Notes: generated from the sequence alone by a model not told the origin. A stretch of DNA of 64,000 nucleotides from Siphonodentalium dalli (GCA_032622095.1 CP136068.1:49654443-49718442), one strand, 5' to 3'; positions 48,142 to 58,276 are shown, counted from the first letter of the stretch. Numbers and translations are program-made.

Positions 48142-48308
48142 TCTGTGCTTCTCCTGGTCAGCACTATACTGATGAGTTTTCAGCACAGCATCTCTGTTAT
48201 CGGGGGGAATAATATTCTTGGAATCAGCTGACGTCTTGCCTTGTGTAGACAATAACAGTGCACCGATTGCCAATACAGCATTGATGACAAGTGCAATGTA
48301 CACAATCA
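48142..48308 (-). CDS. Gene 2 exon 3 (second membrane segment)
   Basis: Acceptor CTACTCGTTTCAG|, donor CACAGA|GTGAGT; 167 nt, phase 1 in, phase 0 out. VIVYIALVINAVLAIGALLL is a clear membrane helix at residues 1012-1031. The hydrophilic STQGKTSADSKNIIPPDNRD and a charged end QYSADQEKHR follow. The core INAVLAIGALLL is loosely like the first membrane helix (MNAAVLVAVLSV). Confidence 0.85.
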
Positions 48309-48319
48309 CTGAAACGAGT

Positions 48320-48375
48320 AGTACAAAACATATAAATACAAAACATATCAACACAAAACATATCAACACAAGACA
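48320..48375. repeat. 17-bp tandem repeat
   Basis: Three units of ACAAAACATATCAACAC, directly upstream (on the minus strand) of the acceptor of gene 2 exon 3. Confidence 0.7.
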
Positions 48376-48552
48376 GACAGATATAAATCGACATCATGAA
48401 CTCACCAATTGGCAAAAAACTATTGGCGAGAAGTCCAATGTAAATAAAATCACCAGAACGAGTAGCGCAAGACATGTAAATCCAACACCAATTTTGGTTT
48501 TAGTATTTCTGAGGGCGAAACCTATTTTTTGGTATGCTGTATTCCATAATTA

Positions 48553-48655
48553 CATTAATGCTCTAATTAATCAACTCCTTAACCACAGCAGAATCATAGG
48601 TAACTTACCCATAATTCTGCTGTGGTTAAGGAGTAAATTAATTAGAGCATTACTG
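48553..48655. mobile_element. Short mariner-type MITE, centre deleted
   Basis: CATTAATGCTCTAATTAA to TTAATTAGAGCATTACTG, TA outside. Only 103 bp: the GGATTTAGTCGG arms are gone, leaving the outer arms joined. Confidence 0.75.
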
Positions 48656-48777
48656 TACATACAATTATTATCTCATTTTCCACAGTTTCCTGTCTGTCCG
48701 CGATTCCACAAAGATATCTGAGCCATGTTTCACCAGATCTGAATGAAATGTAGGTTCGCCATCAGGAGTGCTATTAA

Positions 48778-49275
48778 CCCTTTCATGACGGGAGTTGTGC
48801 TTGTGCAGCATTAAAGATCCTGTGCCAGTGTATTCTTTTATATATAGGAGTCTCCCATAGGTAGCCTCACATATATAAGAGAATGCACTGGCTTGCAAGG
48901 TCAAGGTGAGTTTTCAGCACAACCTCTCTGTTATCGAGGGGAATGAATTTTTTGGAATCAGCTGATGTCTTGCCTTGTGTAGACAATAATAGTGCACTGA
49001 ATGCAAATACAACATTGATGATAAGTCCAGTGTATACAAATCAAGTGCAGCATCAAAGATCCTGTGCCAGTGTATTCATTTATATATGGGAGTCTCCCAC
49101 AGGGAGCCTCACATATATAAGAGAATGCACTGGCTTACAAGGTCAAGATAAATATTGTTAGGTCAATGTATTCTCTTATATATGTGAGGCTCCCTAAGGG
49201 AGACTCACATATATAAGCGAATACATTGGCACAGGGTTTTCACAAAATTTCAGGAAGCTCCAGGCATTGAAAGGG
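48778..49275. mobile_element. TTAA-class MITE carrying a gene 2 exon fragment
   Basis: TTAA at 48774-48777 and 49276-49279; ends CCCTTTCATGACGGGAG and GCATTGAAAGGG. Order inside: first hairpin block, about 133 bp of gene 2 exon 3 sequence, a second copy of the same hairpin block (GCAGCAT.AAAGATCCTGTG repeated on both sides), linker, last hairpin. The insert is bounded by MITE sequence on both sides and lies within one pair of TIRs. Confidence 0.8.
48907..49039 (-). pseudogene. Partial duplicate of gene 2 exon 3
   Basis: Matches 48173-48304 along its length. It stays open in the exon 3 frame: YTGLIINVVFAFSALLLSTQ then GKTSADSKKFIPLDNREVV. Compared with the true exon it lacks both the acceptor (TTGATTTG precedes it) and the donor end, so it is unlikely to be spliced in. 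The lack of stops suggests it is not old. Confidence 0.8.
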
Positions 49276-49279
49276 TTAA

Positions 49280-50408
49280 AAGAGGGCCCATGATGATGTT
49301 CATGTTATCCCATTCTACATATATCCATTTTTATTTATCTGGAAAAAGATGGTTTATGCAGATTTCTCAGCTATTTTTTATTGGATCTCAATTAAATTTG
49401 GTAATAGAGATTCACTAGGGCTTGCAATGAAATGTTAAATGGTAATGTTTGCAATTTCCTGTTTATTTGCTTTAAAAAAATGTGTTCCTTTCTGATTCAA
49501 TTTGGAACTGTGGATGTATGCCAGCACCCTTGCTTCAACCTCTTGTGTAACAAAATCATCCAGTCGACAGATACTTGATGATACACAAAATCTGAATTAA
49601 CATCACTAATGGATTTGTTCCACTGAAAAATGTTTAAGGCCGAATATGACACATAAATTAACATCACATGTAACAAACAAGGTCACTTTTTTATTGAAAT
49701 TTTATTGTTATTGACTCAAAATAAAAAAATGTCTGGTGGGCCTAATTTGCAAATTTGTTTCAGATACTCCAGGTGTGAACTCACATACCAAAAATATTTG
49801 AAATCCGTTGATAATTATTCAAATAACACCCTGGACAACTTTTCATGGGTGCTAAACGCCAAAAATATTTACAATCAAAGGTCCGTAACTCTGGTCAAAA
49901 TGTCCGGCCAGGCCTAATTTGCGAACTCAATTCAGATATTGCCCTTGTCATCTCATATACCAAATAAATCTTTGAAATATGTTAATAATTGTTCGAAATA
50001 ACCCCCGGACAACTTTTTGGGATGGACAGACAGACGGAACCCATTCTTATATCTTCTGGCAAAAATGTTTTGGTCGGGGGATAAATAAAAATTTCTATGA
50101 GTACAATCGTCAGCACATAGAAACAACAAATGTTTTTTCTATACCCATATCGAAATTAAAAAAAATTAGTGAGTTGAGTAGATGCCTAACTAGCTTCGGA
50201 AGCAAAAAGCGGTTATTTGGTGCTAAAGAATAGTGACTGTTATCATGTAATATACAGAAACACACAACTGTGTGAGGAAAGTGAATATTATTGCACTCGT
50301 CTGTTGTGCTGTTGTTTGGCAAGTCAAACCTAGAGCCTGGCGGATCTCGATCCTCTTGCGATAATGTTACCCACATTCACAAACCTGTGTGGTTTTTGTC
50401 TATTAGAC
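49280..50408. other. Intron of gene 2, little recognised
   Basis: AT-rich; between about 49720 and 50060 three diverged units (TCAAATAACACCCTGGACAA, GAAATAACCCCCGGACAACT) resemble a dispersed repeat ending in GACAGACAGACGGAA. No exon is needed here for the frame. Confidence 0.45.
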
Positions 50409-50414
50409 ACATAC

Positions 50415-53248
50415 CTGAGCCATAATCTGTCCGTAGATCATCCTTCGCTCGTAAGTAGTACACTCTGCTCTCGATCTGTTTGACGAGCTTATCCAACTCC
50501 CCCAACTCGGATGATGTCGTTTCAGCAGACACCTTCAGTTCAGGAAGTTTCTCCACATCTCGCTGTCTGCCACGGACTTCAGCCCACTTTGTAAGTTCCT
50601 TAAGATGATGTTCCTTTGGATTCCAATCCTTAAAACTCTCTAACAAACCTACTATATCAGGTAAAAAGTGCACAAAGTTATTTTCTTTGCTAACGTCAGC
50701 CCAATTTTTCAACAAGCGAAGTTGTTCAGAATGAACTTCCCATGATTGATATTTTGAGAAGTAGTCTTTGAATTGGCGTAACTTTTCTACCATATTGTGT
50801 TGTGCTGCCAAAACAATCCAGTTGGATAAATGAGATATGCCAGAGTCCGTCGGGTTCCATTCTGCTATTCTGAATAATGTATTCAAATGCCGGTCTTCAC
50901 TCCCCTTCCATTTTGCAACCCGCAACAAACTGTCCAAATATCTGTCTGTGCTGCCATCCCACCTGGCCAGTCGTAATAGAGTTTCTAGATATTGAGTATT
51001 ATAGCTGCCTTCCCATTCAGAAACTCTCTGTAAATTATTTAAGTTCTGAGCCTTGTTACCATCCCATTGAGCAATCCGAGTTAGTCCATCAAGACCAATC
51101 GCCGCTGGTTTCCATTCAGCAAGTTCCGTCAATCCATCAAGAATCTTAAAACTTGGATCCCACTCAATCAACTTTTCCATTAATTCGGCCCATTTTCCTA
51201 ATTTATCACACAGACGCTGTTGAATTGATAAACTAGCCCATTTTTGTAGCTCAGTAATCTCCTGAAATTGATACTTCAAGTATTCCAATGAAGAGTTGAT
51301 AAATTGTGGATGGGGAAGAATTTGATTGATGAATTCTCCAATATTTTCATTGTTCGAGAAATTTGTAAGCACCTCAAGTTTTGGATGTTGTTGTAACCAT
51401 CTGTCTAATTTGTCAATAGTGTTGTTCCAATGCGGAAGTTTTTCAATTATTTGTAATCTATTACTAACTTGTGTAAGCTCACGTAACTCCTTTATTTGAT
51501 GTATAGTTGGTTTTGGAATTTGATGCACCATACTTTCAAAAGTTGTGACATTTGGTAGCAAGTCAATCCCAAACCAAGATTTTATGACAGGCAGATAATC
51601 GTCCATCATTTGCAGAATATTGGTTAAACCTGCATACCACACAGGAATCTTAGAAATAAACTCAGTTCCATTTGTAACATTGACAAACTCCTCGAGATAC
51701 TGAATCTGTTTTTCTTCAAAGATGTTCATGCTCTTGTTAAATTCCTTGCTATTCATATAGTTGTTCACTGTTCTGACTACAAGTTGATTAATTTCACTGT
51801 CTTTTGGTGGATTAGTAGCATTTAAGTATTGTTTATCTTCAGATTTTAATGAATTAAAGACATCATTCCACTCATGTAATTCTATTTTTCCATGGAATTC
51901 TTTGATAAAGTTTTCCAAATACTGAGATTCTTCAACAGAGAGTGATCCTATTCTGGGTGTAGTATCATTTACGTCTGGTTTGTCTTCATTTACGTCTGGT
52001 TTATCTTCATTTACGTCTGGTTTATCTTCATCATTTATTTCCGCATCCAAGTTGGTTTTCGCAATATCCTCAAAATTTTTAAACAAAGTTTCAACCTCAG
52101 TAGGTGACAGATCTAATTGAGCAAAACTATCTAAGTATTTTGATAAGAATGGTAGAATATCGGTGAAGTCTATAGCTTTGCTTATCATGCTGAACTGATG
52201 GAGCTCTGAATAGAGTTCTGCACTCAATGGAATACTTCTCAGGGTGTCAAGTGTTTTCAAATTGTGCCGCAATATCTCCTTGATCCCTGTTTCCCTGCTA
52301 AAAGTATTCCAATCTTTAATATCTTTTATGTCACTTTTTTGCAATTGCCAATCATTTATTTCTGCCTCCAAGTTGGTTTTCGCAATATCCTTAAACTTTT
52401 TAAACAAAGTATCAACCTCGGTAGTTGACAGACCTAATCGAACAAAATTATCGAAGTATTTTGACATGAATGGTAGGTTTTCAGTGAAGCGTAACATCTT
52501 GCTTTTCATGCTGAACTCATGAAGCTCTGAATAGTGTTCTACACTCAATGGAATCCTTCTCAGAGTGTCAAGTGTTTCCAAATTATTACGCAATTTCTCC
52601 TTGATCCCTGTTTCCCTGCTAAATGTATTCCAATCTATAATATCTTTTATGTCACTTTTTTGCAATTGACAATCTTTCACTGTATCGATTATGTTTACAT
52701 ATAGTTCTACTTTTTTCGCAAAGTTGATAAAATGTTCATTTCTCATCAAATTCCTCAGGAAAGTATTATTCTGTTCCTCAAGAATAATGTTATTCATATC
52801 TCGACTCAGCAAAATTAGATCCTCGAAGTGCTGTTGATTTAAACCTTTTCGTTTTATCATGTTAACCACACCAAGAATGTCATGTTTTTCTTCTTCACTA
52901 AACTGCTTGGGATGTTCCACCTTCAGATGACCTGGCCTCTCAGTTAACATATTGTCCAATCGGCCACTAACCAATTTATCAGTTTGCTCAAGAACTTCGT
53001 CTCTAATTCGGTTGATCTGACTTCTGATATTTTCATCATGCTTCACATGACTTTTATCCAGTTTTTCATTAAATTTTCTTTCTAGAATATTTTCCCTGTG
53101 CAAAGCATCATTCACAGTTCTTATCATCTCAGAATCCCTGGCAGCTAAGAGGTTCTGAAGGCACATTCCTGATTCGAGGTCAGACTCACCACAGACAGCA
53201 TTGAATGTCTTCTCTAAATTATCCAGTCTCGAGGCATGAGGATTGATA
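50415..53248 (-). CDS. Gene 2 exon 2: giant repeat-encoding exon
   Basis: Acceptor TTTGTTTTCAG| at its 5' side and donor GGCTCAG|GTATGT at its 3' side bound 2834 nt without a stop (protein residues 68-1011). Order: Cys-containing start (CGESDLESGMC), helical region, two 107-residue near-copies (residues 260-366 and 367-473; QLQKSDIKDI, WNTFSRETGIKE), three EDKPDVN units (474-494), helical repeats with LP cores, and at 763-864 seven Trp spaced 16-18 residues apart (LLRVAKWKGS type). Sequons such as NNT, NAT, NVT, NGT and NSS suit a lumenal location. A 5' in-frame ATG exists at 53292 but lies upstream of the acceptor. Confidence 0.9.
51967..52029 (-). repeat. Coding 21-bp triplicate (EDKPDVN x3)
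   Basis: Three head-to-tail in-frame units directly after the second 107-residue copy. On the + strand each reads ATTTACGTCTGGTTTATCTTC or nearly so. Acidic, probably a flexible spacer. Confidence 0.9.
52030..52671 (-). repeat. Coding 321-bp tandem duplication (107 aa x2)
   Basis: Two adjacent copies (52671-52351 and 52350-52030), both starting QLQKSDIKDI and ending AEIND, in frame and of exactly equal length. They differ at many residues (for example LPFMSKYFDNF against LPFLSKYLDSF), so this is not a recent event. Confidence 0.9.
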
Positions 53249-53480
53249 CTGAAAACAAATAGTCTTCTATAAATTATCCAGTCTCGAGGCATAAGGATTG
53301 ATACTGGAAAAAAGAAAACAGCCTTCTATAAATTATCCAGTCTCAAGGCATGAGGACTGATACTGAAAATAGAAAATAGTCTTCTCTAAATTATCCAGTC
53401 TCGAGGCATAAGGATTGATACTGGAAAAAAGAAAACAGCCTTCTATAAATTATCCAACCTCGAGGTATGAGGATGTTATT
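53249..53480 (-). repeat. Tandem copies of the exon 2 3' splice site
   Basis: The segment polypyrimidine-CAG|TATCAATCCTCATGCCTCGA plus GACTGGATAATTTA, which starts exon 2, recurs upstream with period 55-59 bp. Acceptors are at 53249, 53304, 53363 and 53421 (+ strand position of the G of AG), and a fifth decayed unit lies near 53471. Using the acceptor at 53304 in frame with exon 1 gives a TAG within 13 codons (AATTTATAG where exon 2 has AATTTAGAG). Confidence 0.85.
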
Positions 53481-54025
53481 GAAAAATACAGATATGTTGG
53501 TTCATTGGACTAATTGGAATTTTATCGGTAATTCCACTGTAACAGTAATTTACATAACATCAGTTTTGATATGGGAACTCTCATTATTGGAGAGTTATTA
53601 ATAATGAAAATAAGAACAAAGTCCATCTATTTTTATGCAATTGTTGATGATAGTCGTTTTACGGACTTTTAAGTTATATCGTATGAACCTACATTAAAAG
53701 CCTTGGGCCCTTTTAAATTAAAATCTGAGTTGAATGTTTTATGGTCAACAATCTGTTTGTCAAAAGATTATCAATATCCTCTTATTTTTTATGAAGATGA
53801 AATTTGTTTGTATTGGCAGTGTAGTTTGTTCTTAGTTATAGCTGCAATAATTGAGAATGTAATTTCTGAGGTTGGCGACATTTTATTTTGGGTCTAAATA
53901 TTGGCAGGACAACTAGGGTGGAGAGGATGTTTATATTTACAAGTCACTGATATCATGTTTCAAATTAATAGGATTTCAAGTTCGGATATTTCTTATTTGA
54001 AAATTGTTATTTATAATAAATATGA

Positions 54026-56140
54026 AAGTGTCAATGACACTGTAGCTCAACTTAGGTAGGGGAATAATTTAATGGTTGACAGTAAATGGAGGAATAGGAA
54101 AGGTGCTAATTGAAATGTCTAACCTGCGCCAAAGGATTTAGTGATGCAAAGAGTAAAATACAAGATGGCTGCTGGAGGCCATGTTTTTTGGCCAATTGAC
54201 CCCAAAAGGACTCGTTCCCATCTACGTGTCATTGTTAACATCCATGACAAATTTTATGAAGATCTGACCAAAGCTACGACCTACAAATTTCATGATTATC
54301 AGACGAACAGTACGACCTGTAAACCGCGCCAATGGATTGAATTTTGAAATCCAAGATGGCCGCTGGCAGCCATGTTGTTTTGCCGAATGACCCCAAAATT
54401 ACTCGTTCCCATCTACATGTCAATGTCAACATCCATGACAAATTTCATGACCATCTGACCAAAGCTACGACCTGTAGCCCGCAATAAAGGATTTAGTCAT
54501 GCAAAGAGTAAAATCCAAGATAGCTGCTGGCGGCCATGTTTTTTGGCCAAACGACCCCAAAATCACTCGTTCCCATCTACATGTCATTATTAACATCCAT
54601 GACAATGGATTGAATTTTGAAATCTAAGATGGTCGCCAGCGGCCATGTTTTTTGACCGAATGACCCCACAATGATTCGTTCCCATCTATATGTCAATGTC
54701 AACATTCATGACAAATTTCATAAAGATTAGACCAAAGGTACAACCTGTAGCCCGCGCCAAAGGATTTAGTCACGCAAAGAGTAAAATCCAAGATGGCTGC
54801 TGGTGGCCATGTTTTTTGGATGAACGACTCCAAAATCACTCGTTCCCATCTACATGTCAGTGTTAACATCCATATACAAATTTCATAAACTTCCGACCAA
54901 CACAACGATCTGTAGCCCGCGCCAAAGGATTTAGTCATGCAAAGAGTAAAATCCAAGATGGCTGCTGGCAGCCATGTTTTTTGGCCGAACGACCCCAAAA
55001 TCACTTGTTCCCATCTACATGTCATTATTAACATCCATGACAAATTTCATGATGATCAGACGAACAGTACGACCTGTAGCCCGCGCCAATGGATTGAATC
55101 TTGAAATCCAAGATGGCTGCCAGCGGCCATGTTTTTTGGCCGAATGACCCCAAAATGACTCATTCCCATCTACATGTCAATGTTAACATTCATGACAAAT
55201 TTCATAAAGATTAGACCAAGGTACGACCTGTAGCCCGCGCCAAAGGATTTAGTCATGCAAAGAGTAAAATCCAAGATGGCTGCTGGTGGCCATGTTTTTC
55301 GGCTGGACGACCCCAAAATGACTCGTTCCCATCTAGATGTCATTGTTAACATCCATGACAAATTTCATGATGTTCTGATCAAAGCTACGACCTGTAGCCC
55401 GCGCCAAAGGATTTAGTCATGCAAAGAGTAAAATCCAAGATGGCTGCTGGCAGCCATCTTTTTTGGGCGAACGACCCCAAAATGACTCGTTCCCATCTAC
55501 ATGTCAATATTAACATCCATGACAAATTTCATGATGATCAGACGAACAGTACGACCTGTAGCCCGCGCCAATGGATTGAATTTTGAAATCTAAGATGGCC
55601 GCCAGTGGCCATGTTTTTTGGCCGAATGACCCCAGAATGATTCGTTCCCATCTACATGTCAATGTCAACATTCATGACAAATTTCATAAAGATTAGACCA
55701 AAGGTACAACCTGTAGCCCGCGCCAAAGGATTTAGTCATGCAAAGAGTAAAATCCAAGATGGCTGCTGGCGGCCATGTTTTGTGACCGAACGACTCCAAA
55801 ATCACTCGTTCCCATCTACATGTCAGTGTTAACATCAATGACAAATTTCATGATGATCAGACGAAAAGTACGACCTGTAGCCCGCGCCAATGGATTGAAT
55901 CTTGAAATCCAAGATGGCTGCCAGCGGCCATGTTTTTTGGCCGAATGACCCCAAAATGACTCGTTCCCATCTACATGTTAATGTCAACATTCATGACAAA
56001 TTTCATAAAGATCAGACCAAAGGTACGACCTGTAGCCCGCGCCAAAGGAAATTGTTGACGGACACACGGACACACGGACACACGGACAACGGATGCCAAA
56101 CCATGGCAATAGCTCAAACTTACAAAAGTAAGTTGAGCTA
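54026..56140 (-). mobile_element. Pearl-like tandem-repeat element, inverted copy
   Basis: Same family as 25530-28043 but in opposite orientation. It starts AAAGTGTCAATGACACTGTA-GCTCAACTTAG and ends CTTACAAAAGTAAGTTGAGC. About 12 monomers of 155-160 bp (TTTGGCCGAATGACCCCAAA; AACGAGTCATTTTGGGG on the other strand). It lies in intron 1 of gene 2. Confidence 0.75.
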
Positions 56141-56186
56141 ATAACAGTTGCAGTTGGCTGCCAACAAGATCAACAACTAAAATGTT

Positions 56187-56438
56187 CAAGCCTGCAAATA
56201 GTGTCTGTCATTTGCAGAATGAGGTCCCCAGAGGGTGAATTTAGTGAGGCTACCCCGCATAGCGGGCTAGCTTCACCAAATTCACCCTCTGGGGACATCA
56301 TTCTGCTTATACCTCAGCAGAATGAGGTTCCCAGAGGGTGAATTTGATGATGCTAGCCCGCTATGCGGGGTAGCATCACTAAATTCACCCTTTGGGGACC
56401 ACATTCTGCAAATGACAGACACCCTATTTCAAGGCTTG
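56187..56438. mobile_element. hAT-type MITE beside the exon 1 donor of gene 2
   Basis: Ends CAAGCCTGCAAATAG and CTATTTCAAGGCTTG, perfect 8-bp duplication AAAATGTT (56179-56186 and 56439-56446). The target duplication lies 2 bases beyond the GTGAGT donor of gene 2 exon 1, so the element begins 10 bases after the donor hexanucleotide. Confidence 0.9.
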
Positions 56439-56454
56439 AAAATGTTATACTCAC

Positions 56455-56654
56455 AAATAATTAACTGATAGCACTGCCACTAGAACCGCAGCATTCATGA
56501 GAATTTGTACACTCCCACCACTCCCAAGCCAACCAGCATCTGTAAGTCTCTGACTAGATTTGTCCTCCTCCCCATTTTGTCCTCCCTGCCCTTTGATGTT
56601 CACTCCAGCTTGCTGTCCTGTTGTGCTCCTGCTGTTGTCTTTATCTTTAGCCAT
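56455..56654 (-). CDS. Gene 2 exon 1: start codon and first membrane segment
   Basis: ATG at 56654 (context AATGGCTAAAG on the coding strand) to the donor TTATTT|GTGAGT; 200 nt, phase 2. MAKDKDNSRSTTGQQAGVN and a Gly/Gln/Glu-rich tail precede SVQILMNAAVLVAVLSVNY, a membrane helix that ends at the splice. Its two leftover bases TT plus the first base of exon 2 give Phe and keep the frame. No earlier in-frame ATG was seen, and a MITE lies 45 bases upstream. Confidence 0.8.
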
Positions 56655-56698
56655 TATTCCTGCAGGGTATTATCGAGTCTATTATTATTATGCATCAT

Positions 56699-56952
56699 CA
56701 AGCCTTGAAATAGTGTGTCTGTAATTTGCAGAATGAGGTCCCCAGAGGGTGAATTTAGTGATGCTACCCCGCATAGTGGGCTAGCATCACCAAATTCACC
56801 CTCTGGGAACCTCATTCTGCTCAGGTGTAAGCAGAATGAGGTCCCCAGATGGTGAATTTGGTGATGCTAGCCCACTATGTGGGGTAGCATCACTAAATTC
56901 ACCCTCTGGGGACCTCATTCTGCAAATGACAGACACACTATTTCAAGGCTTG
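56699..56952. mobile_element. hAT-type MITE just upstream of gene 2
   Basis: Ends CAAGCCTTGAAATAG and CTATTTCAAGGCTTG, perfect 8-bp duplication TGCATCAT (56691-56698 and 56953-56960). Two foldbacks of the family. It sits in the 5' UTR or promoter of gene 2. Confidence 0.9.
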
Positions 56953-57129
56953 TGCATCATGAATAGAGGTGTGCGATATCGAAAAATCTCAGCCAAGGGT
57001 AGATCATGCCATCAAAAACTGTGAATGTATCACTGGGGAATATTTCATCTTTGTAAGCAATGCAAAGCAAAATTGACTCACAAAATTCACATGAATCACG
57101 CAATCTCGGGCTCAGGGGTGTGACATAGG

Positions 57130-57216
57130 AATAGAGCTGTACTTCCCTTACAATAAATTGTGCTTCAGAGCAATTGAATTGCATTTCAGAGCAATTATAG
57201 TAAATGTGAATTTGGC
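57130..57216. repeat. Fragment of the GGGAGGCCAAATTCAC element
   Basis: AATTGTGCTTCAGAGCAATT and AATTGCATTTCAGAGCAATT units followed by AATGTGAATTTGGCTTCCCA; this is the right part of the family seen at 60407-60898. Confidence 0.6.
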
Positions 57217-57359
57217 TTCCCATAAGGCAATGCTCCATGGACGAAGGGATTCCGATGAAAAATTCAAATTTATTACTGAAGGTGCCTAATAATAGTGAAT
57301 GATCGCCTAATATTAGTAATGGGTGAGAAGTTTTGGCTAAAATTAAAACCACATGGCAA

Positions 57360-57735
57360 TTTGCATTCAAAAATACACCTAATAATATTGGCTTTTGAAT
57401 ATTTCCAGGCATCGAAATAGGTCGATAAATACCTGAAATACCTTTCTACGAACGTGATATACAGTAATGCTCTAATTAATCGACTCCTTAAACACAGCAG
57501 AATTATGGGTAACTTTTCAGGATTTAGTCGGAAATATGGCTTGTTGCCATTCATCGGAAAGCTCTCAGGGAGAGCTTTCCGTTGAATGGCAACAAGCCAT
57601 ATTTCTGACTAAATCCTGAAAAGTTACCCATAATTCTGCTGTGTTTAAGGAGTCGATTAATTAGAGCATTACTGTATGTCCCAGAGAGACACATTGAAGT
57701 CATAAAAAATACAACTTCAAACACGAAAATCGGCC
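57360..57735. repeat. Dispersed repeat, copy 3 (split by a MITE)
   Basis: Left part has AAAATACACCTAATAATATT and CTACGAACGTGATA; right part TGTCCCAGAGAGACACATTG. Together they match 6036-6380 without the intervening MITE at 57462-57674. Confidence 0.75.
57462..57674. mobile_element. Tc1/mariner-type MITE with readable empty site
   Basis: CAGTAATGCTCTAATTAA to TTAATTAGAGCATTACTG, TA on both sides (57460-57461 and 57675-57676). Paralogous repeats at about 6193 and 6990 read AGCATAATATGTCCCAG without the element, so the duplicated target is TA. Confidence 0.85.
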
Positions 57736-57875
57736 CCTGACTCTATCATTAATCAGGAAAATGTATGTATTGTTCATCATGTCATACTTATGGTGAGGCT
57801 TCCCATAATTCAGAATCCAGAATCGCAAATTAAGAGAGCCATGCTATTTTAGTTTGTCGCTGCACTGTGGATCAA

Positions 57876-57945
57876 AAATTGACCCCACCCCCCAATATCT
57901 CCAATAGATTAAGTATTATTGGGGGTGAGGTCAATTTTTGTTCTT
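57876..57945. repeat. Hairpin with C-rich arm
   Basis: AAAATTGACCCCACCCCCCA faces TGGGGGTGAGGTCAATTTT around a short A/T loop. Confidence 0.6.
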
Positions 57946-58276
57946 GGGACCTGTGAATTATACAATTAAAATAGACTGGGCAACAATTTAGTCATCTAGT
58001 CGGGGTTTAAGTCACCACATTAGAGAATTACTAGAATGGGCCTAGAAATCCTGACACCACCCCTAGTGGCTATGGACAAGTTAAATTAGCAAATGTTAAT
58101 TGAGTGATATTCTGAGGTTTCTACAAAGCATAAATTAACGCAATATAAAACGCAAACGATGCCTGGGTAAATGAACGAGACTAAATGGCCAAACATTCTC
58201 ACCAGTGCACTACTTGTAATGCATAGACATCATCAATTATTTTGAATAACATTTATTCAAACACTGAATGCAAACC

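Larger units (their letters stand above)
41114..56654 (-). other. Gene 2 locus: two-pass membrane repeat protein, 1237 aa, five exons
   Basis: Five exons with consensus splice sites join in one frame (3714 nt including stop). Predicted layout: residues 1-47 hydrophilic cytosolic tail; about 48-68 first membrane segment; 69-1011 lumenal or extracellular helical repeats with about eight N-x-S/T sites; 1012-1032 second membrane segment; 1033-1237 cytosolic tail with an alpha/beta-like domain. I do not recognise the protein as a named family. All four splice phases agree (2, 1, 0, 1), which is strong internal support. Topology is inferred from hydrophobicity and sequons. Introns carry a tandem-repeat element, a Helitron and several MITEs. 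Confidence 0.85.

Noticed and set aside
48073-48475. Two overlapping minus-strand frames with strings of hydrophobic residues upstream of gene 2 exon 3
   Set aside because: The extra hydrophobic part (LICFVFICFV) translates the 17-bp tandem repeat ahead of the acceptor.
53249-53292. ATG at 53292 as the start of the giant open frame
   Set aside because: It lies in an upstream copy of the acceptor repeat. A strong acceptor at 53249 and a phase-matched exon with a better start at 56654 explain the frame.
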